From NCBI GenBank assembly GCA_029263275.1, contig JAJCXU010000133.1, positions 1-13,004 on the forward strand: DNA of 13,004 nucleotides. Direction: 5' to 3'. The DNA is from Ilumatobacter sp. (GTDB taxonomy: Bacteria; Actinomycetota; Acidimicrobiia; Acidimicrobiales; Ilumatobacteraceae). A program made the translations under genes and the position numbers. The notes below the pieces were generated by a model. It saw only the letters and a program-made list of their open reading frames with translations, ran no database searches and had not been told where the DNA came from. Below, one piece after another: positions 6,181 through 13,004 of this stretch. The stretch's first letter is position 1; each line of letters starts with the position of its first letter.

Positions 6181-6598
6181 GGAGCGGTTCGAGGTCGGGC
6201 TCGACCCAGTGTGCGCGTGCCTCGAAGGTGAACAGCAGTTCACGGCTCCACAGGCGCAGTGGAGCGTCGACCCGACACTCGGGGGCGTCGAGCACAACGT
6301 CGATGTTCTCGGCTGCAAGCGATGCGACAGCGCGCACGTAGTAGCGCGTCAGCGTCTCGTGGTAGCCCGACGTCGGCGTGTTCGCGACGCCTGTCGCCTC
6401 GTTGTAGCGACGGATCGCGTCACGCAGGAAGGTCAGCGCTGCCCCCTCGGTTCGGCTCTGTAGCGCAACCCAACACACCACGAGATGAGCTCGGTGGGTC
6501 CACTCGGTCTTGGCCAAGGAACGGTCGGCGAACTCGTCGAAAATTCGTTTGCACTCGGCGTCGATCACCAGCCCATTCTGGCGAACAGCGGTTGTCAA
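6164..6598 (-). CDS. Conserved hypothetical protein with HRAHL and YHETLT motifs
   Basis: This 144-aa, mostly helical, soluble protein resembles a widespread uncharacterised family. The family pattern, from memory, is a T/R-H-x-x-H-L segment, then about 40 residues later an amphipathic helix (FLRDAIRRYNEAT), then YHETLTRYYV. The two His sites could bind a metal, but that is speculation. The start is uncertain: TTG 6598 gives the longest frame, and GTG 6568 would remove ten residues without touching the motifs; neither has a clear ribosome-binding site. It lies 21 nt downstream of the gene ending at 6620, probably in the same transcript, and overlaps the hydrolase gene tail to tail. Confidence 0.75.
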   Translation of the reverse strand: MTTAVRQNGLVIDAECKRIFDEFADRSLAKTEWTHRAHLVVCWVALQSRTEGAALTFLRDAIRRYNEATGVANTPTSGYHETLTRYYVRAVASLAAENIDVVLDAPECRVDAPLRLWSRELLFTFEARAHWVEPDLEPLPTPKL

Positions 6599-6619
6599 CG
6601 AGCCACGCGTTTCAGCTGG

Positions 6620-7096
6620 TCAACTCACGCGCTGGAGCGTGGCGGTGAAGCCGACGTAGTCCCAGATCAGGTGCTCGCCTTCGATTCGGCGGCGCACCTC
6701 GATCGGCATGCCGACGGGGCGGAGCACGTGCACGCCGTTCTCGAACGTGGCGGCCACGGTGATCCGCGTCTCCTTGTCGAACTCGGCCACGTCGTTGACG
6801 CCGTGCTCCGCCGTGCCATCGCAGCGCATGTCGTGGACGACACCGCCGGCGGTGATCGTCACGCGATCGGCCGCCTGCTCGATGCGCTGCACCCCGCCCA
6901 ACGCCCGATGCGCTGATTGTCTCTCCCCTTCGACGGTCACCTCGATGACCCGCCACGTTCCACGCATATCGGGAGCACCGCCGACCAACGGCGTGTCGCA
7001 GTCGGCCAGGACAGGCGGCGGCATCTCGCCGGTCCAGCCTCCGGTTGGAGTGAAAGCCGCGGGGATCTCGTCGACGTGCATACGACAGCCTGGCAT
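6620..7096 (-). CDS. Hypothetical protein, probably a lipocalin-like beta-barrel
   Basis: This 158-aa protein is rich in alternating beta-strand pattern: MRGTWRVIEVTVEG, RVTITAGGVVHDMRCDG, TRITVAATFENGVHVLRPVG and HLIWDYVGFTATL. A G-x-W near the start of the first strand and the overall layout resemble lipocalin/fatty-acid-binding-like barrels, but I recognise no named family. No signal peptide is present. The frame could start at TTG 7138, ATG 7096 or ATG 7081. I prefer ATG 7096 because it has a partial GGCGAAG upstream and leaves a 53-bp spacer to the divergent reductase gene. It is likely co-transcribed with the small gene downstream of it. Confidence 0.7.
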   Translation of the reverse strand: MPGCRMHVDEIPAAFTPTGGWTGEMPPPVLADCDTPLVGGAPDMRGTWRVIEVTVEGERQSAHRALGGVQRIEQAADRVTITAGGVVHDMRCDGTAEHGVNDVAEFDKETRITVAATFENGVHVLRPVGMPIEVRRRIEGEHLIWDYVGFTATLQRVS

Positions 7097-7149
7097 TCGA
7101 ACTTCGCCGCATTCGATCCGAGGTGATGAGAGGTGCAACGATCTGGAGC

Positions 7150-8163
7150 ATGATCGAAACCTTCAACGCCCTCGTCGTCCGCGAAGCAGAAGAAGGCAAC
7201 CCGAAGACTGCGTCAGCGTCGATCGAACAGTTGACCGACGCTGACCTGCCTGACTACGACGCCGGTGATGTCGTGGTGCAGATCGACTACTCGTCGCTGA
7301 ACTACAAAGACGGCATGGCCCTCACCGGAAAGGGCCGGATCATCCGTTCCTATCCGATGGTGCCGGGTATCGATTTCTCCGGCACGGTCATCTCCTCGGA
7401 GTCACCGAAGTTCGCGTCGGGCGACGAGGTGATCCTGACCGGCTGGTCTGTCGGCGAGCGCTATTGGGGCGGGTACTCGCAGCGCCAGAAGGTCAAGGCG
7501 ATGTGGCTCAACCGGCGCCCGATCGGGATGAGTGCAGTCCAGGCAATGGGCATCGGCACCGCCGGGCTCACCGCGATGATGTGTGTGTTGGCGCTCGAAG
7601 AGGGCGGGGTCAAGCCGACCGATGGACCCATCGTGGTCACTGGTGCCGCGGGCGGTGTCGGCAGCGTGGCTGTCGCCATTCTCTCGAGCCTCGGCTACGA
7701 GGTCACTGCCGTCACTGGTCGCCCGGAGCAACACGAGTACCTGACCTCGCTCGGTGCGTCGGCGTTTCTGTCTCGCGAGGAGATGTCCGAAGCGCCGAAG
7801 CCACTCGAAGGCGAAACCTGGGCGGGAGCAGTCGACACCGTCGGCTCGACGATGCTCGCCAAGGTCATCGCGCAGACCAAGTACCGGGGCGTGGTCACGG
7901 CGTGTGGTCTCGCTGGCGGCGTCGATCTCCCGAGCACGGTGATGCCGTTCATCCTCCGTGGCGTGCGACTCCAAGGCATTGACTCGGTGATGGCCCCGAT
8001 CGAGGCACGCGACGCGGCATGGGCGCGACTCTTGACCGACCTGCCGTCGGATCTGCTCGACGCGATGACCGAAGTCGTGCCGATGAGTGCGCTGCCCGAC
8101 CAGGGCGAAGCGATCATGGCTGGCCAAGTACGCGGCCGCATCGTCGTCGACCCCAACGCCTGA
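7150..8163 (+). CDS. acuI: YhdH/AcuI-type MDR oxidoreductase (acryloyl-CoA reductase family)
   Basis: This 337-aa protein belongs to the zinc-free medium-chain dehydrogenase/reductase branch that includes E. coli YhdH and AcuI, which reduces acryloyl-CoA to propionyl-CoA with NADPH. Signatures are SSLNYKDGMALTGKG (48-62), VPGIDFSGTV (71-80), GWSVGERYWGGYS (98-110), the nucleotide loop GAAGGVGS (165-172), VTGRPE (188-193) and LRGVRLQGIDSV (269-280). AcuI acts in propionate and DMSP/acrylate metabolism; which substrate matters here is not shown by the context. ATG 7150 matches the usual family start. GTG 7123 and ATG 7126, in the same frame, would add eight or nine residues. The stop (8161-8163) abuts a long palindrome. 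Confidence 0.9.
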   Translation: MIETFNALVVREAEEGNPKTASASIEQLTDADLPDYDAGDVVVQIDYSSLNYKDGMALTGKGRIIRSYPMVPGIDFSGTVISSESPKFASGDEVILTGWSVGERYWGGYSQRQKVKAMWLNRRPIGMSAVQAMGIGTAGLTAMMCVLALEEGGVKPTDGPIVVTGAAGGVGSVAVAILSSLGYEVTAVTGRPEQHEYLTSLGASAFLSREEMSEAPKPLEGETWAGAVDTVGSTMLAKVIAQTKYRGVVTACGLAGGVDLPSTVMPFILRGVRLQGIDSVMAPIEARDAAWARLLTDLPSDLLDAMTEVVPMSALPDQGEAIMAGQVRGRIVVDPNA

Positions 8164-8197
8164 CATCACACTTGGGGTCAGACCCCAAGTGTGATGT
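8163..8197. repeat. Palindrome, copy 2; overlaps both convergent stop codons
   Basis: The core at 8165-8195 is the exact reverse complement of the 4625-4655 element, with A instead of T at the centre. Pairing extends two more base pairs outward (8163-8164 with 8196-8197), giving 17-bp arms. It begins at the last base of the acuI stop and contains the last five codons (I-T-L-G-V) and the TGA (8178-8180) of the minus-strand hydrolase. Both copies therefore occupy convergent 3' ends, consistent with two-way termination or a mobile REP-like sequence that settled there. Confidence 0.85.
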
Positions 8198-8927
8198 TGA
8201 ACAGCGCGAGCGTCTTGTCCCAGCAACCCTGAGCGGCGATGGGGTGGTAGGTCGGATGATCGGGCCAGGTGAAGCCGTGGTCGGCACCGTCGAAGATCTC
8301 GACTTCGACGTGTTCGAGTGGTTCGACCGCATCGAAGAACCGCCGGTGCATCTCGATCGACTGCACTTGGTCGGCTGTGCCGATCCCGATGTACAAGGGC
8401 TGCACGAGGGCGGCCGCCGTCTGATGCGGTGAATCGGGCTCGCTGTCAGCGAGGAATGACGGGTGCCACGTTGCGCCCGCGACGATGAGGTCGGGGAAAC
8501 GCATCATCGACCGGAACGCTGCCCGTGCGCCAAGGCAGAAGCCGATCACGGCGATGCGGTCGGCCTGGTCTGCACCCGTGGCGCTGAGCGCACGATCGAA
8601 GTCATGTTGAATTCCGTCGTCATGCAGCGAACTGAGCCACGTCATCATCTTCTGGCTGAGCGACGGGTCGGCCGCACGATCCTCGGGGTTGATGCCGAAG
8701 AGCCGGCCTTGGCGGTGATAGAGGTCGGGGCAGATCACACGGAATCCCTCGGAGGCGAGCTTTGCCATGAAGGTGTGTGTCGCGTTGCGGATGCCGGGGC
8801 CGTCGTGAAAGATCACCACGGTCGGCCACGTGCCGCCGTCCGCTGGAGCATCGGCCGGCTGCTTGACGAGGATCGCCATCTCACCTTCGTTGGTGTCCGT
8901 GTCGATGATCTCTTCGAGCAGCTCCAT
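8178..8927 (-). CDS. Dienelactone hydrolase-family protein
   Basis: This 249-aa alpha/beta hydrolase of the dienelactone hydrolase type has nucleophile C131 in GFCLGA (129-134), acid D186 in GIGTADQV, and H217 in GADHGFTWPDHPTYH. FHDGPGIR (40-47) and CPDLYHRQG (66-74) are family hallmarks. Classical DLH opens dienelactone in chlorocatechol breakdown, but most members of this branch have unknown ester or lactone substrates. ATG 8927 gives the usual length. GTG 8969 in the same frame would add 14 residues. No strong ribosome-binding site is seen at either. The C-terminal five residues come from the palindrome, so the natural end of the protein may have been replaced when the element inserted. 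Confidence 0.88.
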   Translation of the reverse strand: MELLEEIIDTDTNEGEMAILVKQPADAPADGGTWPTVVIFHDGPGIRNATHTFMAKLASEGFRVICPDLYHRQGRLFGINPEDRAADPSLSQKMMTWLSSLHDDGIQHDFDRALSATGADQADRIAVIGFCLGARAAFRSMMRFPDLIVAGATWHPSFLADSEPDSPHQTAAALVQPLYIGIGTADQVQSIEMHRRFFDAVEPLEHVEVEIFDGADHGFTWPDHPTYHPIAAQGCWDKTLALFNITLGV

Positions 8928-9022
8928 CACCCGAAGGTAGTCGTCACCGACGAACCTGGCGGTCTCCACGCCGTAGAAGATGCGCCCCTGCGCCAGCGCG
9001 ACAGGACGTCCATACTGGAGCC

Positions 9023-9838
9023 ATGTCCCACTTCCCTCGCGCGGCCTGCCTGCTGATGACAGCGGCTCTCGTCGTCGCGGGCTGCGGTGGCAGCGACGAC
9101 GATGTCACCGTCGATGTCCCGGAGGGCAGTCCGACGATTGCCGCAGATGTGACCTGGCAGTGGCAGCTACAAGGGACCATCAACACGAGCTACGACGTCG
9201 ACGTGTACGACATCGATCTGTTCGATGCACCACACGACGTGATCGATCAGCTTCACGCGGATGGCCGGACGGTGCTCTGTTACTTCTCCGCGGGTTCGTT
9301 CGAGCAGTGGCGTGCCGACGCTGACGGATTCCCGGCGGCTGCCATCGGCAACACGCTTGATGGCTGGGAGGACGAGCGTTGGCTCGACACGCGTGATGCA
9401 ACCGTGCGCGAGGTGCTCGCAGCCCGCCTGGATCTCGCCGTCGAGCGCGGGTGCGACGGTGTCGAACCGGACAACGTGACGGCGTTCCAGAACGACAGCG
9501 GCTTCGAACTCGCTCCCGAAGACCAACTCGACTTCAATCGGTTCCTCGCCGACGCTGCGCACAGCCGCGGGTTGCTGATCGGGTTGAAGAACGACCTGTC
9601 ACAGATTCCCGATCTGGTCAGCTCATTCGACTTCGCGGTCAATGAGGAGTGTCTGGAATACGGCGAGTGCGAGGCGTATGCCCCGTTTGTCGAGGCGGGG
9701 AAGGCGGTGTTCAACGCCGAGTACGCCGAGTCGGCTGTGCAGGATCCCGCCGGCACATGTGCTGCGGCCACGGGTGCAGGTCTGCGGACGCTGATCCTGC
9801 CGCTGGACCTCGACGACTCGATGCGAATCAGCTGCTGA
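9023..9838 (+). CDS. Lipoprotein with GH114-like (endo-alpha-1,4-polygalactosaminidase) domain
   Basis: This 271-aa exported lipoprotein has basic residues, a hydrophobic stretch and the lipobox VVAGC with C21, followed by an acidic spacer (GGSDDD). The mature part has the TIM-barrel pattern of GH114/TM1410-like proteins: WQWQL (45-49), YDIDLFD, VLCYFSAGSFE (84-94), GCDGVEPDN (143-151), LIGLKND (185-191), FAVNEECLEYGEC and NAEY (231-234). D149 in VEPDN and E208/E209 are candidate catalytic acids. Members cleave polygalactosamine-type polysaccharides, but many are unassigned. GGAG (9017-9020) lies only 2 nt before ATG, a short spacing, yet the signal peptide fixes this start. The 3' end overlaps the convergent P450-like gene by 11 bp. 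Confidence 0.9.
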   Translation: MSHFPRAACLLMTAALVVAGCGGSDDDVTVDVPEGSPTIAADVTWQWQLQGTINTSYDVDVYDIDLFDAPHDVIDQLHADGRTVLCYFSAGSFEQWRADADGFPAAAIGNTLDGWEDERWLDTRDATVREVLAARLDLAVERGCDGVEPDNVTAFQNDSGFELAPEDQLDFNRFLADAAHSRGLLIGLKNDLSQIPDLVSSFDFAVNEECLEYGECEAYAPFVEAGKAVFNAEYAESAVQDPAGTCAAATGAGLRTLILPLDLDDSMRISC

Positions 9839-10652
9839 TCGGCAGCGCTGTCGCTCGACCGTCTGGACCGACGATCATCGCGGCAGTGTCCACGTTGCAG
9901 CCCAGTACTTCGAGCGCGCCGACCATCGCGTCGACGATCAGCACAGCAAGCGCCTGGCCAGGACAGGCATGGTCGCCAAGGCCAAACTCGACACCATCTC
10001 CATCGAGACTGACCTCGACGACTTCACCGGCTTCGACCAACTCATCGGCCACCGCGACGTCGTCGACGGCGACCCGCACCGTGCGGGCGAGTGCGTTCTC
10101 GCGCGGGAGGTCGGTGGCTCGCGCCAGCAATGTCGAGGCGAACAGCGCCGAGGTGGCGTCATGGTTCTGGTACAGCGTCGAGAGCGCAGCAACGGCTCCG
10201 GAGGGGTGGTCAGCGAAGGTGGCGGTCAGCCGTCGCGTCGCCGCTTCAGTGTTGGCAGAGACGAGGGCACCCCGGCCGATGGTGGCCACGATGAACCGAA
10301 CGTCGTCTGCTCGCCCCATCAGGTCGTCGGCCGCGACGCCCAGGGTGGAGAGGAGCGCCTGCGTCGGCACGACGAGTCCAATGTCGGTGATGGCGTCGAC
10401 CGGACCTGTGACCTCGGCCGCCGCGCGGGTTCGCTCGGTCACCTCGCGGACAAGGAGGTCGGTGTCGACGTCATCAATGGCCGCTTCGACCTCGGCGCGA
10501 GGGTGTCGGTGCTCGTCGCCGGAACTGAAACGGGCCATCGCATCGCGCAACTCCGCGGTCGGGCCGTCGGTGAAGGACGCTGCGCGAGGTGGCGGAATCA
10601 GATCGTTGGACTCGAGCGCTGCGATCGCGGCGTCGTTGTGGAGACGTCTCAT
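9828..10652 (-). CDS. Short cytochrome P450-like protein
   Basis: At 274 aa this is about 130 residues shorter than a typical bacterial P450, yet it ends with a clear haem-thiolate loop, FGLGDHACPG (223-232), with C230. NHDATSAL (163-170) matches the I-helix with its conserved Thr. SSGDEHRHPR (43-52) resembles the C-helix entrance, and VVPTQALLSTLG (94-105) another conserved helix. The K-helix ExxR pair and most of the meander normally found between the I-helix and the Cys loop cannot be identified: only about 55 residues separate them. Either this is a genuine minimal P450-like family or an internally deleted one. The frame is intact, and GAGG upstream of ATG 10652 supports the start. The PaaX-family gene lies 125 bp upstream on the same strand. 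Confidence 0.75.
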   Translation of the reverse strand: MRRLHNDAAIAALESNDLIPPPRAASFTDGPTAELRDAMARFSSGDEHRHPRAEVEAAIDDVDTDLLVREVTERTRAAAEVTGPVDAITDIGLVVPTQALLSTLGVAADDLMGRADDVRFIVATIGRGALVSANTEAATRRLTATFADHPSGAVAALSTLYQNHDATSALFASTLLARATDLPRENALARTVRVAVDDVAVADELVEAGEVVEVSLDGDGVEFGLGDHACPGQALAVLIVDAMVGALEVLGCNVDTAAMIVGPDGRATALPISS

Positions 10653-10777
10653 GCCGTGACCTCGATCCAGCGACGCGGGAACAGATGAGTGTGGCAGTCG
10701 ACGGTCACGACGCCCAGTTGAGCAGACCGGCCCGATCCGTCTTCATCCCAAGAGAAGACCGAGAGGCGAACGGACTG

Positions 10778-11575
10778 TCAGCGGGTGGCGGCGAAGAAGC
10801 TGCGCAGTTGGCCTTGGAACGATTGGTTGTAGTCGTCGTACAGCGATCGCAGCGCGTGGGCGGTCCACGTGGGGGGAGCAAGGGCGGCCGGAAGTTGCGG
10901 CTCGATGCGAAGGAAACGAACGGCGGCGGCTGCGACCATGAATGTCTGCGCCATCAGTTCGAGGCCGCCGCTGTCGATGGCCGACCGCTGGCGGGTGAGT
11001 GCATCGTGCAGCCGTTGGGCCGTCGCCTCGAGTTCGTCGAGCGGCCACAGTCGAGCGACAAGGTCGTGGACGTCGTCGCACTCAAGCGGCCCCGACGTGA
11101 TGAGAACCTCGGCCGAGCGAGGCGGGCCGGGTGTGTTGGCCGGGCGCATCCAGATGTCCGGTCGGAGCTCGGCGAGCCGTGAACCGATCATCGATTCGCG
11201 AAACGCGCGGCGCTCGGCCATCGAGCGCCGGTCGCTCGCCGCAACCGCGACGATCCAATCCCCGTTCCAATCGGTCGTGTCCAACGTCTGCCCGCCGTCT
11301 TGTTCCCGCTGGCGTTCGAGCAGTCGCCCGGCCAACGCATAGCGGCCGTCGGTGCTGACCAATTCGCCGTTCGTCACCATTCGTGAGAGCGAGGTCCGTG
11401 CAGTGCCTGGGCGGATGCCGAAGAGCTCGGTGAAGGCCACGAGCGACCGAGCGGGAAGGGTCGGCGGATGTGTTCCCAGCAGTGCCGAGAGGATGACCGA
11501 CCGGGCGCTGAGTGGCTCGATGCCCAGCGCAGCGATGTCGTCAGGCCGTATCGGTGAGTTCGTCACGGGGCGCAT
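10778..11575 (-). CDS. PaaX-family transcriptional regulator
   Basis: This 265-aa regulator has the PaaX layout. It has an N-terminal winged helix (about 22-85) with LSARSVILSALLGTHPP, ARSLVAFTELFGI, and the recognition region GTARTSLSRMVTNGELVS. Then comes the family's YALAGRLLERQRE and DWNGDWIVAVAA. The C-terminal half (DELEATAQRLHDAL, ELMAQTFMVAAAAVRFLRIEPQLP) matches the PaaX C-terminal domain. PaaX represses phenylacetate degradation in E. coli and binds phenylacetyl-CoA. No paa genes are in this window, so the effector is unknown. AGGG lies just before ATG 11575. It is divergent from the desaturase gene, with a palindrome in the 59-bp spacer, so it may regulate itself, the desaturase and perhaps the P450-like gene behind it. 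Confidence 0.9.
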   Translation of the reverse strand: MRPVTNSPIRPDDIAALGIEPLSARSVILSALLGTHPPTLPARSLVAFTELFGIRPGTARTSLSRMVTNGELVSTDGRYALAGRLLERQREQDGGQTLDTTDWNGDWIVAVAASDRRSMAERRAFRESMIGSRLAELRPDIWMRPANTPGPPRSAEVLITSGPLECDDVHDLVARLWPLDELEATAQRLHDALTRQRSAIDSGGLELMAQTFMVAAAAVRFLRIEPQLPAALAPPTWTAHALRSLYDDYNQSFQGQLRSFFAATR

Positions 11576-11596
11576 TGCCCTGGCACCGTGTTACGA

Positions 11597-11613
11597 ATCG
11601 TGTTCATCACGAT
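11597..11613. promoter_or_regulatory. Candidate operator between the PaaX-family and desaturase genes
   Basis: ATCGTG (11597-11602) and CACGAT (11608-11613) form a perfect 6-bp inverted repeat around TTCAT. It is midway between the divergent starts and just upstream of a -10-like TATCAT (11623-11628), which lies 6 nt before the desaturase ATG. That is a sensible place for a dimeric repressor to cover both promoters. Binding by the PaaX-family protein is inferred only from position. Confidence 0.5.
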
Positions 11614-11634
11614 CAGGGAGTGTATCATCAACGT

Positions 11635-12663
11635 ATGGCTGTGATCTCCGACCTCGATGCCGCGGGCGCAACCACGATGGTGCCGTCGGCTGACCTGCTT
11701 CCCGACGTCCTGCCGACAGATCGACTCAACGATCGCGGCATGGCAACGCGTCCGCTCCGCGACGAACTCCGGCGCATCAGCAACGTGCGCAACGTCGGCA
11801 CCGTGTTGCACGCCGTGGCGCTGTCGTTCGGTGTCATCGGTCTGGCTGGCTACCTCCACACGTGGTGGGGGTACCTCTTGGCATTCGTGGTACTCGGCAG
11901 CGGCCACGCCCGTCTGAACATCCTCGGTCACGAAGCTGCGCACCGGCTCTTGTTCTCGAACCGGACCGCCAATGATCTCGTCGGTCGGATGTTGGCCTAT
12001 CCGACGTTTCAGGCCTTGATGGCCTATCGCCGCTCGCACTTCGCTCATCACCGCGACGAGATGGGACCCGAAGAGCCCGACTTGTCGCTGTACTCCGGCT
12101 ATCCGATCCCGCCTGATTCGGCACGGCGCAAGCTGCGTCGCGATGCGACCGGCCTGAGTGCCTATAAGAACTTCCGCGGCCTGTTCCGCGCCTTTCGGAA
12201 AGGTGCCCGCGAAGCCCAGTACATCGTGGGCGTGCAGATCCTGCTGCTCGGCGTGTCGATTGCGGTGATGCGACCGCTGATGTATGTCGTGTGGGTCCTC
12301 GCGTGGTCGACGTTGTGGCGCGTGTCGAACCGCATCCGGTCAATCGCCGAACACGGCGGCATGATTCGATCGAGCGACCGTCGTCTCACCACTCATGTCG
12401 TTCGTCAGTCATTCCTCGCACGCATGACCATCGTGCCGTACAACACCGGCTGGCACTTGGCGCACCACGTCGACATGGGCGTGCCGTGGCGAAACCTGCC
12501 AAAGTTGCACGCCGAGTTGGTCGCCGCCGGCTGGGTTGTCGACGGCCTCGAGTACCCGAGTTATCGCGCGTTCTGGAAGGCAGCGACGTCGGGCGTCGTC
12601 AAGCAACCCGATGTCGAAGGTGCCGGGAGCGGCGAGTCGAGCATGCTCAGCTTCCCGGACTGA
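11635..12663 (+). CDS. Membrane fatty acid desaturase-family protein
   Basis: This 342-aa integral membrane di-iron enzyme has the three His boxes of the FA_desaturase family: HEAAH at 99-103, HFAHH at 135-139 and HLAHH at 274-278. A further EHGG (H240) is also typical. Hydrophobic stretches occur at about 60-92 (VLHAVALSFGVIGLAG and LLAFVVLG) and about 200-230 (VGVQILLLGVSIAVM and VVWVLAWST), placing the His boxes on the cytoplasmic side as expected. The family includes acyl-lipid desaturases, alkane hydroxylases and carotenoid-modifying enzymes; the His-box spacing does not tell which. ATG 11635 is used. A longer frame from 11512 would run into the divergent regulator gene. The nearest purine-rich site (11615-11620) is distant, and a -10-like TATCAT at 11623-11628 suggests a nearly leaderless transcript. 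Confidence 0.9.
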   Translation: MAVISDLDAAGATTMVPSADLLPDVLPTDRLNDRGMATRPLRDELRRISNVRNVGTVLHAVALSFGVIGLAGYLHTWWGYLLAFVVLGSGHARLNILGHEAAHRLLFSNRTANDLVGRMLAYPTFQALMAYRRSHFAHHRDEMGPEEPDLSLYSGYPIPPDSARRKLRRDATGLSAYKNFRGLFRAFRKGAREAQYIVGVQILLLGVSIAVMRPLMYVVWVLAWSTLWRVSNRIRSIAEHGGMIRSSDRRLTTHVVRQSFLARMTIVPYNTGWHLAHHVDMGVPWRNLPKLHAELVAAGWVVDGLEYPSYRAFWKAATSGVVKQPDVEGAGSGESSMLSFPD

Positions 12664-12682
12664 CACCGACTGCGGCTGGATC

Positions 12683-13004
12683 TCACGAACTGACTGAACG
12701 AGCCGGCAGGAATCGCATCGCGAACAGCGACCCCGCCATCGCGACGCCCGCAACGACGAGGCATGACATCGCCAGTCCGGACAGGAACGCGTCGCTGATC
12801 TCGGTCAGGAAGGCGGGAGCGTTCGGGCCGAGTTCGCCGGCGACGCGCCCGGCAGCGACGATCGACTCCTCCGTCGTGTCTTGCACCTCGGTGGGGAGTG
12901 TCGAGTAGATCGGGCCGTCGGCCAACGCGCTGACGTAGACCGAGCTGAACACCGAACCGATGACGGCGACGCCGAGTGTGCCGCCGAGCTCGCGAGTGGT
13001 GTCG
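12683..13004 (-). CDS. MFS transporter, DHA2 (EmrB/QacA) type, C-terminal part; runs off the window
   Basis: The visible 106 residues are the end of a 14-helix drug:H+ antiporter-type transporter. The segment read from the right edge, DTTRELGGTLGVAVIGSVFS, is the conserved R-x-x-G-G-x-x-G-x-A-x-x-G motif of DHA2 proteins. It is followed by the characteristic acidic extracellular loop (ALADGP to FLTEISDAF) and a last membrane helix (LAMSCLVVAGVAMAGSLFAM). The start and the rest of the gene lie beyond 13004. It is tail to tail with the desaturase gene, with 19 bp between the stops and no terminator visible. Substrate unknown. Confidence 0.85.
   Translation of the reverse strand, partial: DTTRELGGTLGVAVIGSVFSSVYVSALADGPIYSTLPTEVQDTTEESIVAAGRVAGELGPNAPAFLTEISDAFLSGLAMSCLVVAGVAMAGSLFAMRFLPARSVSS

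Noticed and set aside
7402..8226. 274-aa minus-strand open frame opposite acuI
   Set aside because: It is fully antisense to a strongly recognised reductase, with a His/Arg-rich composition and no family features.
9969..10688. 239-aa plus-strand open frame across the P450-like gene
   Set aside because: The Gly/Arg-rich translation has no motif, while the minus-strand frame contains a haem-binding loop.

Overview
The window is high-GC, densely packed bacterial DNA with strong G/C preference at third codon positions. The gene set (PaaX-family regulator, YhdH/AcuI reductase, fatty acid desaturase, P450-like protein, TetR-regulated alpha/beta hydrolase, DHA2-type MFS transporter) suggests an aerobic actinobacterium. 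An Acidimicrobiia-like (Ilumatobacter-type) marine or soil lineage is my best guess, but no rRNA or other phylogenetic marker is present, so this is inference.

Region 1 (1-4614, all +) looks like one transcription unit: a DJ-1/PfpI protein, a two-domain DUF1330-like protein, a GST-fold protein, a glycine/sarcosine/betaine/D-proline reductase B-type protein, and a VOC/glyoxalase-fold protein. The first three are joined by ATGA stop-start overlaps. The reductase is the main discovery. Its frame runs from 2882 to 4123 and is broken only by an in-frame TGA at 3350-3352. That codon sits where selenocysteine occurs in GrdB/PrdB proteins, within a U-x-x-C motif. A 17-nt hairpin with a G-U in its loop starts 11 nt downstream, the geometry I recall for the E. 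coli fdhF SECIS. A standard gene caller would split this gene into two hypothetical ORFs. The neighbours are all families linked to thiol or electrophile chemistry, so a selenium-dependent reductive or detoxifying cassette is plausible.

Region 2 (4655-6180): a TetR repressor faces away from an alpha/beta hydrolase with an Asp nucleophile (epoxide hydrolase/haloalkane dehalogenase type). Between them lie two inverted-repeat operators with centres 26 bp apart.

Region 3 (6164-8927): two small hypothetical genes on the minus strand, a YhdH/AcuI-type reductase on +, and a dienelactone hydrolase-family gene on -. Two copies of a 31-bp near-perfect palindrome lie at the two convergent gene ends (4625-4655 and 8165-8195). 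The second copy encodes the last five residues and stop of the hydrolase.

Region 4 (9023-13004): a GH114-type lipoprotein on +; an unusually short P450-like protein and a PaaX-family regulator on -; a membrane fatty acid desaturase on +; and the C-terminal end of a DHA2-type MFS transporter on -, cut by the window edge. No tRNA, rRNA, CRISPR array, transposase or prophage gene was seen. No gene-free stretch exceeds about 125 bp.
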